DNA from: Arenibacter algicola
Lineage (GTDB): Bacteria > Bacteroidota > Bacteroidia > Flavobacteriales > Flavobacteriaceae
Length of the DNA stretch: 64,000 nucleotides
Direction of reading: 5' to 3'
Assembly (NCBI RefSeq): GCF_018860365.1
Contig: NZ_JAHKPO010000018.1
Span: forward strand, 124,001-188,000
A program made the position numbers and the translations under genes. Shown piece by piece: positions 51,098-60,680 of the stretch. A model generated the notes under the pieces. It saw only the letters and a list, made by a program, of their open reading frames with translations, did not search any database and was not told the DNA's origin. Within the stretch, counting starts at the first letter, position 1; every line of letters starts with the position of its first letter.

Positions 51098-51628
51098 TTA
51101 ATTGTCTTTTATAGTTTTATTTATTTCGTTTTCTAAATCTTGAAGATTTGCAAAAGCGCGTTCGTGATAGGAGCGATTTTTGTTATTGAATATAATGGTA
51201 AAGGGTATTGCTCCAGACCAATTTGGGTCTATCTTGTCTATCCAACTGTTGGCATCGGGGTCATCCAGCAACACAACTTTAGATGTAATCCCCTTTTTCT
51301 TTAAAAATGGTTTTAGTTTGGTTTCGATATTTTCGGGAAAATCAAGACTTACCAATAGAATCTCCACATTTGGATTATTGGCTTCATACTCCTTAAGTAT
51401 AGGTAATTCTTTTACACAAGGAGCGCACCACATGGCCCAAAAATTAACTATATGGACCTTATCGGAATTGGTATTTAAAAGAGGTTTTAAGGATTCAAAA
51501 TTGTAAATAGGGATATCTTCATTGCTAGACAAATAGGTCGATTCCAATTCTGAATTTTCTGTAATAAATCCATAGCATAGGGGAAGAAAGGAAACGGCTA
51601 AAAGAAGGATACTCTTTTGTAACTTCAT
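51098..51628 (-). CDS. TlpA-family periplasmic thioredoxin-like protein
   Basis: A 176-residue TlpA/ResA-like disulfide reductase with signal peptide (MKLQKSILLLAVSFLPLCYG). The active site is NFWAMWCAPCVKEL with Cys68 and Cys71 (C-A-P-C). KGITSKVVLLDDPDANSWIDK and GAIPFTIIFNNKNRSYHERAFANL complete the fold. Members reduce cytochrome c apoproteins or oxidised periplasmic proteins. The gene ends 2 bp before the redoxin gene, so both form one transcript, suggesting a shared electron relay outside the cytoplasm. Confidence 0.9.
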   Translation of the reverse strand: MKLQKSILLLAVSFLPLCYGFITENSELESTYLSSNEDIPIYNFESLKPLLNTNSDKVHIVNFWAMWCAPCVKELPILKEYEANNPNVEILLVSLDFPENIETKLKPFLKKKGITSKVVLLDDPDANSWIDKIDPNWSGAIPFTIIFNNKNRSYHERAFANLQDLENEINKTIKDN

Positions 51629-52070
51629 CTTAAATAAATATCGTCAAGTTTTTCATTTATAATTTTAGACTATTAAAAATAGCAAAGGTTTAGCCTGCCT
51701 TGAAGTTTTTTTTATCTCCAATGCTGTGAAATTACACTCTCTATTTTCTAACTGTCCAAAGCCAAACCAAGTGGTAGGAGGGAGGTTTATTTGCTAAACT
51801 TAAATCATAAGATATTAGCGAAGGCTTTGGTAATTGATCGAGGCATTGGCAACATTTAGGTTTTACCCTATGCAGTGGCTTGGTTGCCATGGTCCCGGTT
51901 TACGATTCAGGAAAATCCGTCCAAATTTTCCGCATTACTTAAAGTATTATAGAAAAGTGAACAGCACTTCGCTGGGTCCATGTACAGAGAACTGGATCCG
52001 GACACTTATCTGATAAATATCATTGCTGTGCCGTTTTAAATAAAATATATTTGAGCATACAAGTTCAATT
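51629..52070. other. Divergent gap of about 440 bp upstream of the first universal stress gene
   Basis: Contains a 19-codon open frame (51980-52039) shortly before the USP gene, with no clear support as a gene. Otherwise AT-rich with no recognised promoter box or repeat. Confidence 0.4.
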
Positions 52071-52907
52071 ATGACACGAAGAATACTTTGTCCTACAGAT
52101 TTTTCCAGAAATGCCCAAAATGCAATTAATTATGCAATTGCACTCTTCAAGAATGAAACTTGTGTTTTTTATATCCTCAATACTTATCATGTTGAAGGCT
52201 ATACCATGGAACTTACCTTTACCAATGGTTTGGAGGAATCCAAAAAAAAATCACTCGGCGGCTTGCAAATTGTTCGTGAATGGGTAACTGCTGATAAGCC
52301 TATTGACCATAAATTCCACACAGTATCAGAATGTGGTTATCTCATAGACATAATGAAAACCATAGTGGACAAGGAGGGTATAGATTTAGTGGTTATGGGC
52401 ACTAAGGGAGCTACGGATTCTAGAATGGATATCTATGGGAGCCAAACCGTTCTTGCCATGGAAGAAATTAGAAACTGTCCGGTACTTGCCATACCGTCAA
52501 AAACTACCTATACAAAAATAAAGGAAATTGTTTTTCCAACGGATTATAGGACTACCTTTAAAAGACAGGAATTTCAATACCTCGTCGATATAGCAAAAAT
52601 TTCCAAATCATCAATAAAAGTGTTAATTGTCCTTCCTAAGGATGAAATACTAGATGATCATCAGATCAATAATCAAAACCTCTTAAAAGATTATTTTGAA
52701 GGATTGGACTACTCATTCCACACTATAAATGACAAGGATGTGCAATCAGCGATCAATGCATATATACATAGTAGTGATAGTGATATGGTTGCATTTATGA
52801 ATAGGAGGCACAGTTTTTTTGGTATGATTTTGTCACGGCCAATGGTAAAAAACCTTGGCTATTACACTACTATTCCGGTTCTGGCTTTACACGACTTTAA
52901 AAGATGA
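52071..52907 (+). CDS. Universal stress protein (two tandem Usp domains)
   Basis: A 278-residue protein with two Usp domains. The first (1-148) opens MTRRILCPTDFSRNAQNAINYAIALF and holds the ATP-binding pattern G-x2-G-x9-G-S (GTKGATDSRMDIYGS, residues 112-126). The second half (150-278) starts EIVFPTDYRTTFKRQEFQYLVDIA and lacks an intact ATP-binding motif, as is common for tandem Usp proteins. Such proteins act in survival under stress and sometimes bind ATP, cAMP or fatty acids. A second, related USP gene follows after 223 bp, suggesting a small stress cluster. Confidence 0.9.
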   Translation: MTRRILCPTDFSRNAQNAINYAIALFKNETCVFYILNTYHVEGYTMELTFTNGLEESKKKSLGGLQIVREWVTADKPIDHKFHTVSECGYLIDIMKTIVDKEGIDLVVMGTKGATDSRMDIYGSQTVLAMEEIRNCPVLAIPSKTTYTKIKEIVFPTDYRTTFKRQEFQYLVDIAKISKSSIKVLIVLPKDEILDDHQINNQNLLKDYFEGLDYSFHTINDKDVQSAINAYIHSSDSDMVAFMNRRHSFFGMILSRPMVKNLGYYTTIPVLALHDFKR

Positions 52908-53130
52908 GGATTTAAGCACTACAATGGAAGCCAACAGGAAGCCTTCAACTACATACGTCTGGAGTTCATTAAAAAGACTACAACATTTTATAAAGAAGTA
53001 CTAATGCACGTAGGTAAAAGGACTGTTTACAAAGAAGGTTTTTGATAGGTTATTACTAGGGATGACCAATATCATATTATTTTAGCCAATAGTTGGATAA
53101 TTTTAGAGTTCAAACCTAAAACAGTTTTTT

Positions 53131-53955
53131 ATGAGAATTTTAATTCCAACAGATTTTTCAGAATTATCCAAAGTAGCTATCAAGTATGCTGTAGATATGG
53201 GCAAGGACCTGGAGGTAAAACTTTTTTTACTTCACGTAATAGACACTAGTGCGCCTTCAAGGGCCAGAGTGGGTTCCAATAAACTTCAAGAGGCTATAAA
53301 AACTAGTTCCGAAAGGGCGATGAAGGAACTTTTGGCGTCTATTAAAAAAGATATTAGCCACAGTATTGATATAAGCTATGAAATTACCTCTGGCACGTCC
53401 ATAGGAAAATATGTTGAAACGGCTGCCTTGAAAAATGATATCGATATTGTATGTATTGGAACCAAAGGTGCCAGTGGTCTAAAAAAGATTCTCTTCGGAA
53501 GTAATGCGGCTGGGATAATAGAAAACAGTAGCATCCCTGTTCTCACCATTCCTGAATTTGCACGCTATAAGGGTGTCAACAATATTGTATATTCCAGTGA
53601 CTTTTACAATCTTGAGAAAGAGCTTGATTTAATTATTCCATTTGCAAAATTAATGGATGCATGGATTCAAATTCTTCATATCGATAAGGACGATGAAGGT
53701 TTTGAAGGGGATCTGCAACAAAAAGAAAAGAGTTTGATAAAGGATTTTTCTTATCAAAAAATAAAAATGACCGAACTAAAAATCAACTCCGTTGTATTGG
53801 GCATTAATAAATTTGTTGCCGACGTTGACGCGGATATGGTAATCATGTTTACCCACCATACCAACTTTATAGAAAAGGTATTTCAAAAGAGCGTCACTCA
53901 AAATACGGCATTTCAAACTAGAATACCGCTTTTTACTTTTCAAAAGGAGTCATAA
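53131..53955 (+). CDS. Universal stress protein (two tandem Usp domains), second copy
   Basis: A 274-residue tandem Usp protein. The first domain opens MRILIPTDFSELSKVAIKYA and has the intact ATP-binding pattern GTKGASGLKKILFGSNAAG. The second domain (about 146-274) has no such motif. The protein is a paralogue of the previous gene by architecture, although the sequences have diverged. Both are monocistronic by spacing. They may respond together to energy limitation or oxidative stress; the regulator is unknown. Confidence 0.9.
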   Translation: MRILIPTDFSELSKVAIKYAVDMGKDLEVKLFLLHVIDTSAPSRARVGSNKLQEAIKTSSERAMKELLASIKKDISHSIDISYEITSGTSIGKYVETAALKNDIDIVCIGTKGASGLKKILFGSNAAGIIENSSIPVLTIPEFARYKGVNNIVYSSDFYNLEKELDLIIPFAKLMDAWIQILHIDKDDEGFEGDLQQKEKSLIKDFSYQKIKMTELKINSVVLGINKFVADVDADMVIMFTHHTNFIEKVFQKSVTQNTAFQTRIPLFTFQKES

Positions 53956-54235
53956 CCCTAGAAGAATACTATCTGTTCCAGTACTAAATAGTATTACTGT
54001 TTTTGGCTAGTTCAGGGAATAGAAAGGTATAGTTAAGGGGTAGTATGGTACGGAAACCGGTCAAGGCTGGTTTAAGTACCCTCAGAAGGCCAGCTCTATT
54101 GTATAGAAAAGCATCAAAATTACATATTATGGGATAATTCGACTTCTAAAAACACGGTGTTGGGGATCCGCGAATTTCAATGGTCGATGACGCTTACTTT
54201 ATCGTAATTAGAGTCCAATAGAATAAAATATTGAC

Positions 54236-55504
54236 ATGCATTACCTAAACGAAAGCCACATCCTACTTTTTATTGTGCAGATCCTTGTGCTGCTTGGGGT
54301 TGCACGAACCCTTGGTGTTATCTGTGAATCCTTAAAGATACCGGCCTTGGCAGGTGAAATTCTAGCCGGTGTTATTTTGGGGCCAACCCTTCTTGGACGG
54401 GTATCTCCAGACTTGCAGAACATGCTTTTTCCTGATAGTGAACCCCAATACATAATGCTGGAAACAGTTTCTTGGCTGGGTGTCTTTTTTCTTTTACTCG
54501 CTTCAGGCTTTCATGTTAATGTAGGGCATGCGCTCCGAAGTGGTCGTGCATCCATTTTCATCGGTATTGTTGGTGTGCTGTTCCCTATTGCTATTGGCTA
54601 TCCAATTTTTAGCGCATATGACCCTATTTATTGGGGTGAAGCAGCTACGGGAATCACATTTCCCCTGTTTTTGTCGGTAGCCTGTTCTATCACGGCCATC
54701 TCTGTTGTGGCACGTGCTTTGGGCGATCTTGGAATCAGTAAAACGCCGCAAGCGTCCCTAGCCCTTTCTGCCTGTGCTATCAATGACATTTTTGGATGGT
54801 TATTGTTTACCGTGGTGATGTCATTGGTAACGGCCCATACAATGAGTGTCATGGATCTGGGTGGTAGGGCATTGCTTGTAATTGCCTTTATCATTATAAG
54901 TATTGCCATTGGGGCCAAAGTTTTAAACTTTGCGTTAAAGCGTGTCCAAGCTACTTCATTACCACAGCCCGCAGCAGCACAGACCCTGATTGTAAGTGTT
55001 GGTTTGCTTTGTGGAGCCATCACTCAGTGGATGGGAATACATGCCATTCTGGGATTCTTTCTTGCCGGTACCATGGCGGGAAGTGCCAAAAGGGTAACAG
55101 AGGATCTTCGCAATAGTGTCTCCGATACCTTGCACGCTATTTTTGTACCCCTCTTTTTTGCAACACTTGGGATTAAAATCGACTTCTTGGCCGGACTGGA
55201 ACTATGGCCAACGGTTATATTCTGTATAGTTGCTATTTTGGGAAAATTTATAGGTGCCTGGTTAGGGGCAAGATTGGGCAAACAAACCCAACAAACATCT
55301 ATTTTAATGGGCCTGATCTTTATTCCGGGAGGCGCTATGGAAATTGTAGTTGCTACACTCGCCATTGAACTAGAACTCATTGGACAGGCAATATTTGTGG
55401 CTATTGTATTTTCAGCGCTTCTGTCCTCAATTCTCGCTGGCCCCCTAATTGGAATCCAATCACGTCGCTTAGGGATTGGGAAAAGTGAAGTGAATCCCAG
55501 TTAG
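54236..55504 (+). CDS. CPA2-family cation:proton antiporter
   Basis: A 422-residue membrane protein with about 12-13 transmembrane segments and no C-terminal TrkA domain. The core opening AGEILAGVILGPTLLGRVSP (near residues 38-57) is the first broken helix of the CPA2 family. The second core helix carries SACAINDIFGWLLFTVV, where the conserved DD or ND pair is ND, usually associated with electroneutral exchange. It probably swaps Na+ or K+ for H+ and helps pH or osmotic balance. It is downstream of the two USP genes but with its own 280-bp upstream region. Confidence 0.9.
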   Translation: MHYLNESHILLFIVQILVLLGVARTLGVICESLKIPALAGEILAGVILGPTLLGRVSPDLQNMLFPDSEPQYIMLETVSWLGVFFLLLASGFHVNVGHALRSGRASIFIGIVGVLFPIAIGYPIFSAYDPIYWGEAATGITFPLFLSVACSITAISVVARALGDLGISKTPQASLALSACAINDIFGWLLFTVVMSLVTAHTMSVMDLGGRALLVIAFIIISIAIGAKVLNFALKRVQATSLPQPAAAQTLIVSVGLLCGAITQWMGIHAILGFFLAGTMAGSAKRVTEDLRNSVSDTLHAIFVPLFFATLGIKIDFLAGLELWPTVIFCIVAILGKFIGAWLGARLGKQTQQTSILMGLIFIPGGAMEIVVATLAIELELIGQAIFVAIVFSALLSSILAGPLIGIQSRRLGIGKSEVNPS

Positions 55505-55693
55505 AAAATTAAGGAATTGTTTTACAACTTTAGGGTAGGAGAATACAAATCTTTAACTCAGAAAGGTTGTCAATAGTCAGGCGAATGTTGATTTACAATT
55601 AATAAGGGCTATTGACCTGGGCTATGGTGTAAAACCAACTCCACTATGGTTCAAACCTAACAATAGCTTGAATTAATAGCAAAACTTTAAGGT

Positions 55694-56923
55694 ATGAACG
55701 AAGAAAAGGAAGAGGTAGGGCTAAAGAAACAACTGGGTACAATGCAAATACTGCTTTACGGTGTTGGGACCATGCTTGGAGCAGGTATTTATGTACTGGT
55801 GGGCAAAGTAGCAGGATATTCTGGAACATTGGCCCCTCTTTCTTTCCTCCTTGCCGGGGTTTTGGCAGGATTGACTGCATATTCCTATTCCCTTCTTGCT
55901 CCGCGGTTTCCGAAAAGTGGTGGGGAGATAATCTATGTAAATAAGGCATTCAATTCAAAACGATTGGCCTCTTTGGTGGGGTGGGGCGTAATATTTACAG
56001 GGTTTATTTCCGCTGCTGCCATTCTCAAAGGATTTGTAGGCTACTTGGATGTGTTTATAGAATTCCCTGATGCTATTGTCATCATTGTTAGCATGACACT
56101 ACTAAGTTTACTTGCCATATGGGGTATAGGGGAATCTTTAAATGTGATCGGTATAATAACCCTTATCGAGGTTGGGGGGCTACTATTTGTCATTTTTGTG
56201 GCCGGCATAGATATGGAGAAATTCACATCGCAGTTTTCCCAAATGTTCATTACGGCACCTGGTTATGATATATTCGCTGTGTTTCAGGGCGCGTTCTTGG
56301 CCTTCTATGCCTTTGTTGGGTTTGAAGATTTGGCAAATGTTGCCGAGGAGGCCAAAAACCCGAAAAAGAGCATGCCTATAGCTATAATGGGCAGTTTGTT
56401 CATTGCCTTGTTCCTGTATATTGCCGTCGCTGTAGTAGCCGTGATTGCCTTGCCACTGAACGAACTTTCTACTACCAATGCACCTATGGCGGAAATAGTA
56501 GCGAATAAGGGCCCACATTATGCCTATATTATAAGTCTAATTAGTTTGGTAGCCGTTCTAAATGGAGTATTGGCGCAGTTAATAATGGGCTCCAGAGTCC
56601 TTTACGGAATGGCCGGACAGAACAACGCACCCAAATTGTTTCATAAGGTACATAAGAAGTACCGTACTCCTGTACTGGCCACTATTGCTATAGGCATTGG
56701 GATTGTTGTACTAGCTATTTTTGTTCCTATTGTTGAACTGGCCAATACTACCAGCTACGTAGTTATAAGTGTTTTTGTAATGGTAAATCTATCGCAGACC
56801 AAGTTGGCCATTAACGATTACGGGAAGAAGAAATGTTGGGGGAATCGGAAGTTTTTACTGCCATTGTTTGCTGCTCTACTATGTATTGTTTTTCTTGTTT
56901 ATAAGATACTGGCCGAAGTGTAA
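55694..56923 (+). CDS. APC-family amino-acid permease
   Basis: A 409-residue APC-superfamily permease with about 11-12 hydrophobic segments. The first helix motif is YGVGTMLGAGIYVLVGKVAGYSG (G-A-G-I-Y in the substrate-binding break), followed by ALAGLTAYSYSLLAPRFPKSGGEI. FYAFVGFEDLANVAEEAKNPKKSMP is the conserved central loop. It resembles the cationic or general amino-acid branch. It is shorter than most (about 440-480), the C terminus ending after the last helix. Substrate unknown. Spaced 189 bp from the antiporter. Confidence 0.9.
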   Translation: MNEEKEEVGLKKQLGTMQILLYGVGTMLGAGIYVLVGKVAGYSGTLAPLSFLLAGVLAGLTAYSYSLLAPRFPKSGGEIIYVNKAFNSKRLASLVGWGVIFTGFISAAAILKGFVGYLDVFIEFPDAIVIIVSMTLLSLLAIWGIGESLNVIGIITLIEVGGLLFVIFVAGIDMEKFTSQFSQMFITAPGYDIFAVFQGAFLAFYAFVGFEDLANVAEEAKNPKKSMPIAIMGSLFIALFLYIAVAVVAVIALPLNELSTTNAPMAEIVANKGPHYAYIISLISLVAVLNGVLAQLIMGSRVLYGMAGQNNAPKLFHKVHKKYRTPVLATIAIGIGIVVLAIFVPIVELANTTSYVVISVFVMVNLSQTKLAINDYGKKKCWGNRKFLLPLFAALLCIVFLVYKILAEV

Positions 56924-57158
56924 GTTACCTAAATAACCTGAGTTTAGTTAATTTTTAGTAATTAAGAGCTGTTAGGGTTAATGTTGTTCGGCCGAGCCAG
57001 CCCACAAAGCAGGTGCTCCCGGCAGCTATCTAGCGAGATCTCATTTATTTTAAGCTATAATTGTCCAAAACGACTGGACTGCCTTATAAGATTAGCATTA
57101 TTAAATATAGAGGTGTTTGATATACGGAGATTACTGAATCTAGTTTCTACCACATTAC

Positions 57159-57587
57159 TCAAATTCCCAACGTAATCAATTCCTTTACTTTATGGTAGGT
57201 CAATGCAGCTTTAATACATTCCTTCAATTCCACCTTTGGGATTTTCTGATTTAATTGAAATACTATGGCCCGTTTACCTTCGTATTGAAATTTGTGGTTG
57301 AAAACCAACCTAAATGTATCTACCAATCTAGTTGAGCAATGAAAATACATGGCGTACTGGTCCGGTGCTTTTTCTTTCCAGTCCATTCGCAGGGTACTAC
57401 CATCTTTGGTTACAAAACTTGGTTCTCCCCATTTCAACGTTTCTTCCAATTTATAAAGCCCATCGGTTTCTTCCGCTGCTTCAATGACCAATTCTCGTAA
57501 CAATTGCATTTTATCCCTAACAAAGTCGGGATAATTTGCAAAGACTGCAGCTACTTTTGGGTCGGTGATCACTTTCAGGTTCCCCAT
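57159..57587 (-). CDS. DUF1801 (YdhG-like) family protein
   Basis: A 142-residue small cytoplasmic protein of the DUF1801/YdhG/YjdF family. Conserved features are FANYPDFVRDKMQLLRELVIEAAEETDGLYKLEETLKWGEPSFVTKDGSTLRMDWKEK and YAMYFHCSTRLVDTFRLVF. Function is unknown; some relatives carry iron or small-ligand pockets. It ends close to the AT-rich gap 56924-57158 and is followed by the nitrilase region after a 303-bp gap. Confidence 0.85.
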   Translation of the reverse strand: MGNLKVITDPKVAAVFANYPDFVRDKMQLLRELVIEAAEETDGLYKLEETLKWGEPSFVTKDGSTLRMDWKEKAPDQYAMYFHCSTRLVDTFRLVFNHKFQYEGKRAIVFQLNQKIPKVELKECIKAALTYHKVKELITLGI

Positions 57588-57890
57588 TTCATTCGTTTAT
57601 TTCTTTTTTACAGGTTGCCAACGCCTAATGCCTAACACTAATTTGGAAGTAAGTTACGGTTTTGTCCGCATATATTAAATAAGACGTTTTTCTACAATAC
57701 AGTTATGCTGCCTTGGTCAAAAATGCAAAAGTGCGATGTAGTATTTACTGTTGTAAACCTGTTTTGGCGATGACCGTATTATTTACGATTAAGAAAATTA
57801 TTCCCCTTTTCAAAGAACCTCTATTGGTATATACGTTGCCATAAATTACTCTTAACCTTCTAGGATTTTCATGTTCTTTCTCCGACACTA
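57588..57890. other. Non-coding gap of about 300 bp
   Basis: Sequence between the DUF1801 start and the nitrilase stop. I see no reading frame, promoter box or clear repeat; the end near 57830 shows only short AT-rich stretches. Confidence 0.45.
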
Positions 57891-58637
57891 TTAGACATTG
57901 CTGTCTTTCCCTTCTTTCACCCTATGGGTTGTTTTTGAAACCGTATCATAGATTAGTAGGCCCTCGCTCTGGCTATCGAGTTGTCCTATTGAAATTCCGT
58001 TAGCGTCCCATATTGATGTTTGTCCGACACTTAGGTAATTATCACAATACCCTATACAATTGGCCATTAATACTGGTATTGAATATTGGTTCCCAATGTT
58101 TGGATAGTACGCATATGCTTTTTCTATTCCGGCCTGTGATTTCGCCACACTGGCCAAATATACATCAGCCCCCATTTCCCGAGCATTTTTAGCGTGTTGA
58201 GGCTGTAAGGATTCGTAACAAATGGCAAGGGCAATTTTCGTGTTTTTTATGGTCAAAATAGTCTGTTCGCTTCCTTCAACGAAATATGGCTTTTCGTCCG
58301 GATGCAGTATTTGTTTGGAGTAGGTTTGCCGTGGAAGGTTAGGTTGAAAAATAATCAAACTTATTAAAATTCCGGATTCCGATAGGGTAGGTACACCAAC
58401 TCCAATGGCAATGTTGTCCGTATCGCTAATTTCTTGAAACACGTCCAATCTCACATCATTTTGGTCGGTCGCAAAATCCTTTGCAAGTTCCGGTTCGTAA
58501 CTTAACAAGGATAATTCCGGAAAAACAATCAAGTCGGTTTTTTCGGAAACGGCAAGTTCTATCCATCTCAAATGGTTTTGAATATTGGCCTTTATATTTC
58601 CTTTTTCCGATTTTGTCTGTGCAATACAAATTTTCAT
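57891..58637 (-). CDS. Carbon-nitrogen hydrolase (nitrilase superfamily)
   Basis: A 248-residue nitrilase-superfamily hydrolase. The catalytic triad can be placed: Glu41 in VFPELSLLSYEP, Lys108 in TYSKQILHPDE, and Cys140 in ALAICYESLQP. The N-terminal start MKICIAQTKSEKGNIKANIQNH is a standard family opening. Such enzymes hydrolyse amides or nitriles in nitrogen metabolism or cofactor repair. Substrate unknown. No signal peptide, so cytoplasmic. Upstream of it lies the DinB-like gene (51-bp gap) on the same strand. Confidence 0.9.
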   Translation of the reverse strand: MKICIAQTKSEKGNIKANIQNHLRWIELAVSEKTDLIVFPELSLLSYEPELAKDFATDQNDVRLDVFQEISDTDNIAIGVGVPTLSESGILISLIIFQPNLPRQTYSKQILHPDEKPYFVEGSEQTILTIKNTKIALAICYESLQPQHAKNAREMGADVYLASVAKSQAGIEKAYAYYPNIGNQYSIPVLMANCIGYCDNYLSVGQTSIWDANGISIGQLDSQSEGLLIYDTVSKTTHRVKEGKDSNV

Positions 58638-58688
58638 CGTATTTGCTTTTTTGAAATTAATATTCCAATTGAAGTGCCTTTTTTGGTT

Positions 58689-59246
58689 TTAACCTATGTC
58701 GTCCGAGAAATGTCCTTTGTGCTTGCCTTTTGAAAATTTCTCTTGGTTAAATTCTGTTGATCTACCTTTTGGAATCGTCAAACTTTTCCATTCACTTCCT
58801 TTGATCATTTTGCCTATATAAACTATTTGTCCTATATGATAGGAATAATGGGCCAATTGTCTATTTATCGCCTCGATTATTGAATGCTCTTGGTTCCTGA
58901 TATAAACCTTGGTGTCAAAATTTTCTTTATTAATAGAGGCTAGTGCCTCAAACAGGCAATTCCAAGCATCATTCCACTTGGATATAAGTTCAACTTCTGA
59001 TTTTATTTCGGATTCAAATTCCGAATCACGATTTCGCCATTCTTTTTCTCCGTCGGTGGTTAAAAAATTTGTCCAGCGCGATTTCATATTTCCCCAAAGA
59101 TGGTTCACCGTAATTGCAATGGAATTGGACTCTTCATTATAATTCCAAAAGAGGTCTTTTTCGTTTAGTTGTTCAAAGGTTCGCTCTCCAAGGGATTTAT
59201 AATATTCAAATTGCTTCCTTACGCTATTTAGATATTCAATTTTCAT
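58689..59246 (-). CDS. DUF1572 / DinB-like protein
   Basis: A 185-residue protein of the DinB-like four-helix-bundle superfamily (DUF1572). The opening MKIEYLNSVRKQFEYYKSLGERTFEQL is the family start. Putative metal-ligand histidines are in ITVNHLWGN (near 45-53), and in NRQLAHYSYHIGQIVYIGK (near 130-150), the usual D/H-x3-H pattern. DinB-like proteins include thiol S-transferases acting with bacillithiol or mycothiol. The specific role here is unknown. It precedes the nitrilase gene by 51 bp. Confidence 0.87.
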   Translation of the reverse strand: MKIEYLNSVRKQFEYYKSLGERTFEQLNEKDLFWNYNEESNSIAITVNHLWGNMKSRWTNFLTTDGEKEWRNRDSEFESEIKSEVELISKWNDAWNCLFEALASINKENFDTKVYIRNQEHSIIEAINRQLAHYSYHIGQIVYIGKMIKGSEWKSLTIPKGRSTEFNQEKFSKGKHKGHFSDDIG

Positions 59247-59350
59247 AATATTTTATTCAAATTGGCTACCCGGTACTTTATTAAAATGATTTAATTCCTT
59301 TTCCATTAAATGAAGTACCTAGATGCTCAATTATAATGACCTTTAAGTTA

Positions 59351-59785
59351 CTAAAAGTTGTTTTCCTCTGCCATTTTTACGACACCAACAATAAGGATCA
59401 AATTGGCAAAGCGGCGTTGTTCCCCTGTTTGAATAATCAATGTGGTGGCAGGTTCCCTGATTTTATCGTAGAAAGCCCAGCGTTCCATGCTTTCCCAACT
59501 TACATCACCCAATATTTTTTTATAAGCATCGTGTATTTCGGCGCTTGCTTCTGCAGGCTTTTCCATGACGATAGCACCTTGAACAGGGCAGACTTCCAGA
59601 ATACCTTCAAGCACCGTGAGCGCATCCAATAGTCCTGGGCGAAAGTTGAGGTGTACAGTGGTGGAGTTTGGACCTGTCATGGCACCGACCGGTAAATTTC
59701 CGTCTGCAATAACAACTTGTGCAAAATGCCCTGATCGCGCAAGCACTTCCATGATTGTAGGATGTATTACCGGAGTCTTTAACAT
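59351..59785 (-). CDS. RbsD/FucU-family sugar mutarotase
   Basis: A 144-residue protein of the RbsD/FucU family, which interconverts alpha and beta forms (or pyran and furan forms) of ribose or fucose. Conserved parts are ARSGHFAQVVIADGNLPVG, with the catalytic His20 in the GH motif, and the C-terminal TGEQRRFANLILIVGVV. It has the fucose-type extension with a cysteine in VCPVQGAIV. It lies 124 bp after the SDR gene on the same strand. Base composition is clearly richer in G+C than its surroundings. It could supply a sugar to the SDR enzyme; that is inference. Confidence 0.88.
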   Translation of the reverse strand: MLKTPVIHPTIMEVLARSGHFAQVVIADGNLPVGAMTGPNSTTVHLNFRPGLLDALTVLEGILEVCPVQGAIVMEKPAEASAEIHDAYKKILGDVSWESMERWAFYDKIREPATTLIIQTGEQRRFANLILIVGVVKMAEENNF

Positions 59786-59909
59786 AAACTTATCCTTGAA
59801 AAAAAATTAATATTAAAACACTGGGTGTTATTTGGCTCCCAGTATTTTCTGTTTTTTAGCGATTAGGTGCATTTGGTTTAGTGTTTAGTCTAGTCAAATC
59901 AAGGAGGAA

Positions 59910-60680
59910 CTACATATTGTAGACGCCGCCATTGATGTCCAGGGTAGCACCGCTAATAAAGCCGTCGTATTCGGAGGCCAGAAATAATACTGCCCGCGCC
60001 ACGTCATCTGCGTTACCGGCTCGTTGGATTGGAATACCTGCCGTTGTTGCAGCCGCTGATTCTTTTGTCGTATGAGTGTTGTGAAATGAAGTACCAAGGA
60101 TAAGACCTGGAGCCACCGCGTTGACCCGAGTACCTTGAGGTCCCAATTCGGCTGAGAGTGCCCGTGTAAATGTAAGGATAGCACCTTTGCTGGTAGAATA
60201 AGCCAACGATCCCGGGTGACCTCCTTTACGCCCGGCAAGTGAGGCCAAATTAACAATACTACTATTGTCATTTTTGGCTAGAAAAGGAGCCGCAGCTCGT
60301 GTCACGAACATCATGGAGGTAAGGTTTATGTCCATTACTTTGTGCCAGAATTCGGCCTCCATTTCGCTCAGCATTTTACGGGCAACAAGTGAACCTGCAT
60401 TATTGATCAGTATGTCCAGACCACCAAACGCTTTTACTGTTTTTTCCACCAATGCATTCGCATCGGCCTCCTTTGTTAGGTCACCACTTATAGCAACCGC
60501 CTTTTGTCCTTTACCAATTGCATATTCCGTTAATTGGTCCGCGGTATCGGCACTGGAAAAATAGTGGATGGCAACATTGGCTCCACTATCAATAAAGTGT
60601 CTGGTGATTGATTCGCCAATTCCTTGAGCTCCAGCAGTGATGAGAACATTTTTTCCGGTTAATTTATTATTGTTTTTCAT
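59910..60680 (-). CDS. Short-chain dehydrogenase/reductase
   Basis: A 256-residue classical SDR. The cofactor site is NVLITAGAQGIGESI (T-A-G-x-x-G-I-G), and LINNAG follows in the expected place. The catalytic triad reads Ser in SIVNLASLAG, Tyr and Lys in SLAYSTSKGAILTF. NGGVYNM closes it. These features fit 3-oxoacyl-ACP-reductase-like enzymes and sugar or alcohol dehydrogenases such as L-fucose dehydrogenase. Its base composition (about 53 percent G+C in sampled lines) is higher than the surrounding DNA, hinting at recent transfer together with the RbsD/FucU gene. A -7-like box and a small hairpin lie upstream (60726-60767). Confidence 0.9.
   Translation of the reverse strand: MKNNNKLTGKNVLITAGAQGIGESITRHFIDSGANVAIHYFSSADTADQLTEYAIGKGQKAVAISGDLTKEADANALVEKTVKAFGGLDILINNAGSLVARKMLSEMEAEFWHKVMDINLTSMMFVTRAAAPFLAKNDNSSIVNLASLAGRKGGHPGSLAYSTSKGAILTFTRALSAELGPQGTRVNAVAPGLILGTSFHNTHTTKESAAATTAGIPIQRAGNADDVARAVLFLASEYDGFISGATLDINGGVYNM

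Noticed and set aside
51980-52039. 19-codon frame before the first USP gene
   Set aside because: Too short and without conserved pattern or ribosome-binding site; kept only in the gap description.
59894-60271. 125-codon minus-strand frame inside the SDR gene
   Set aside because: It is a second frame within the strongly supported SDR gene; higher G+C favours long shadow frames.
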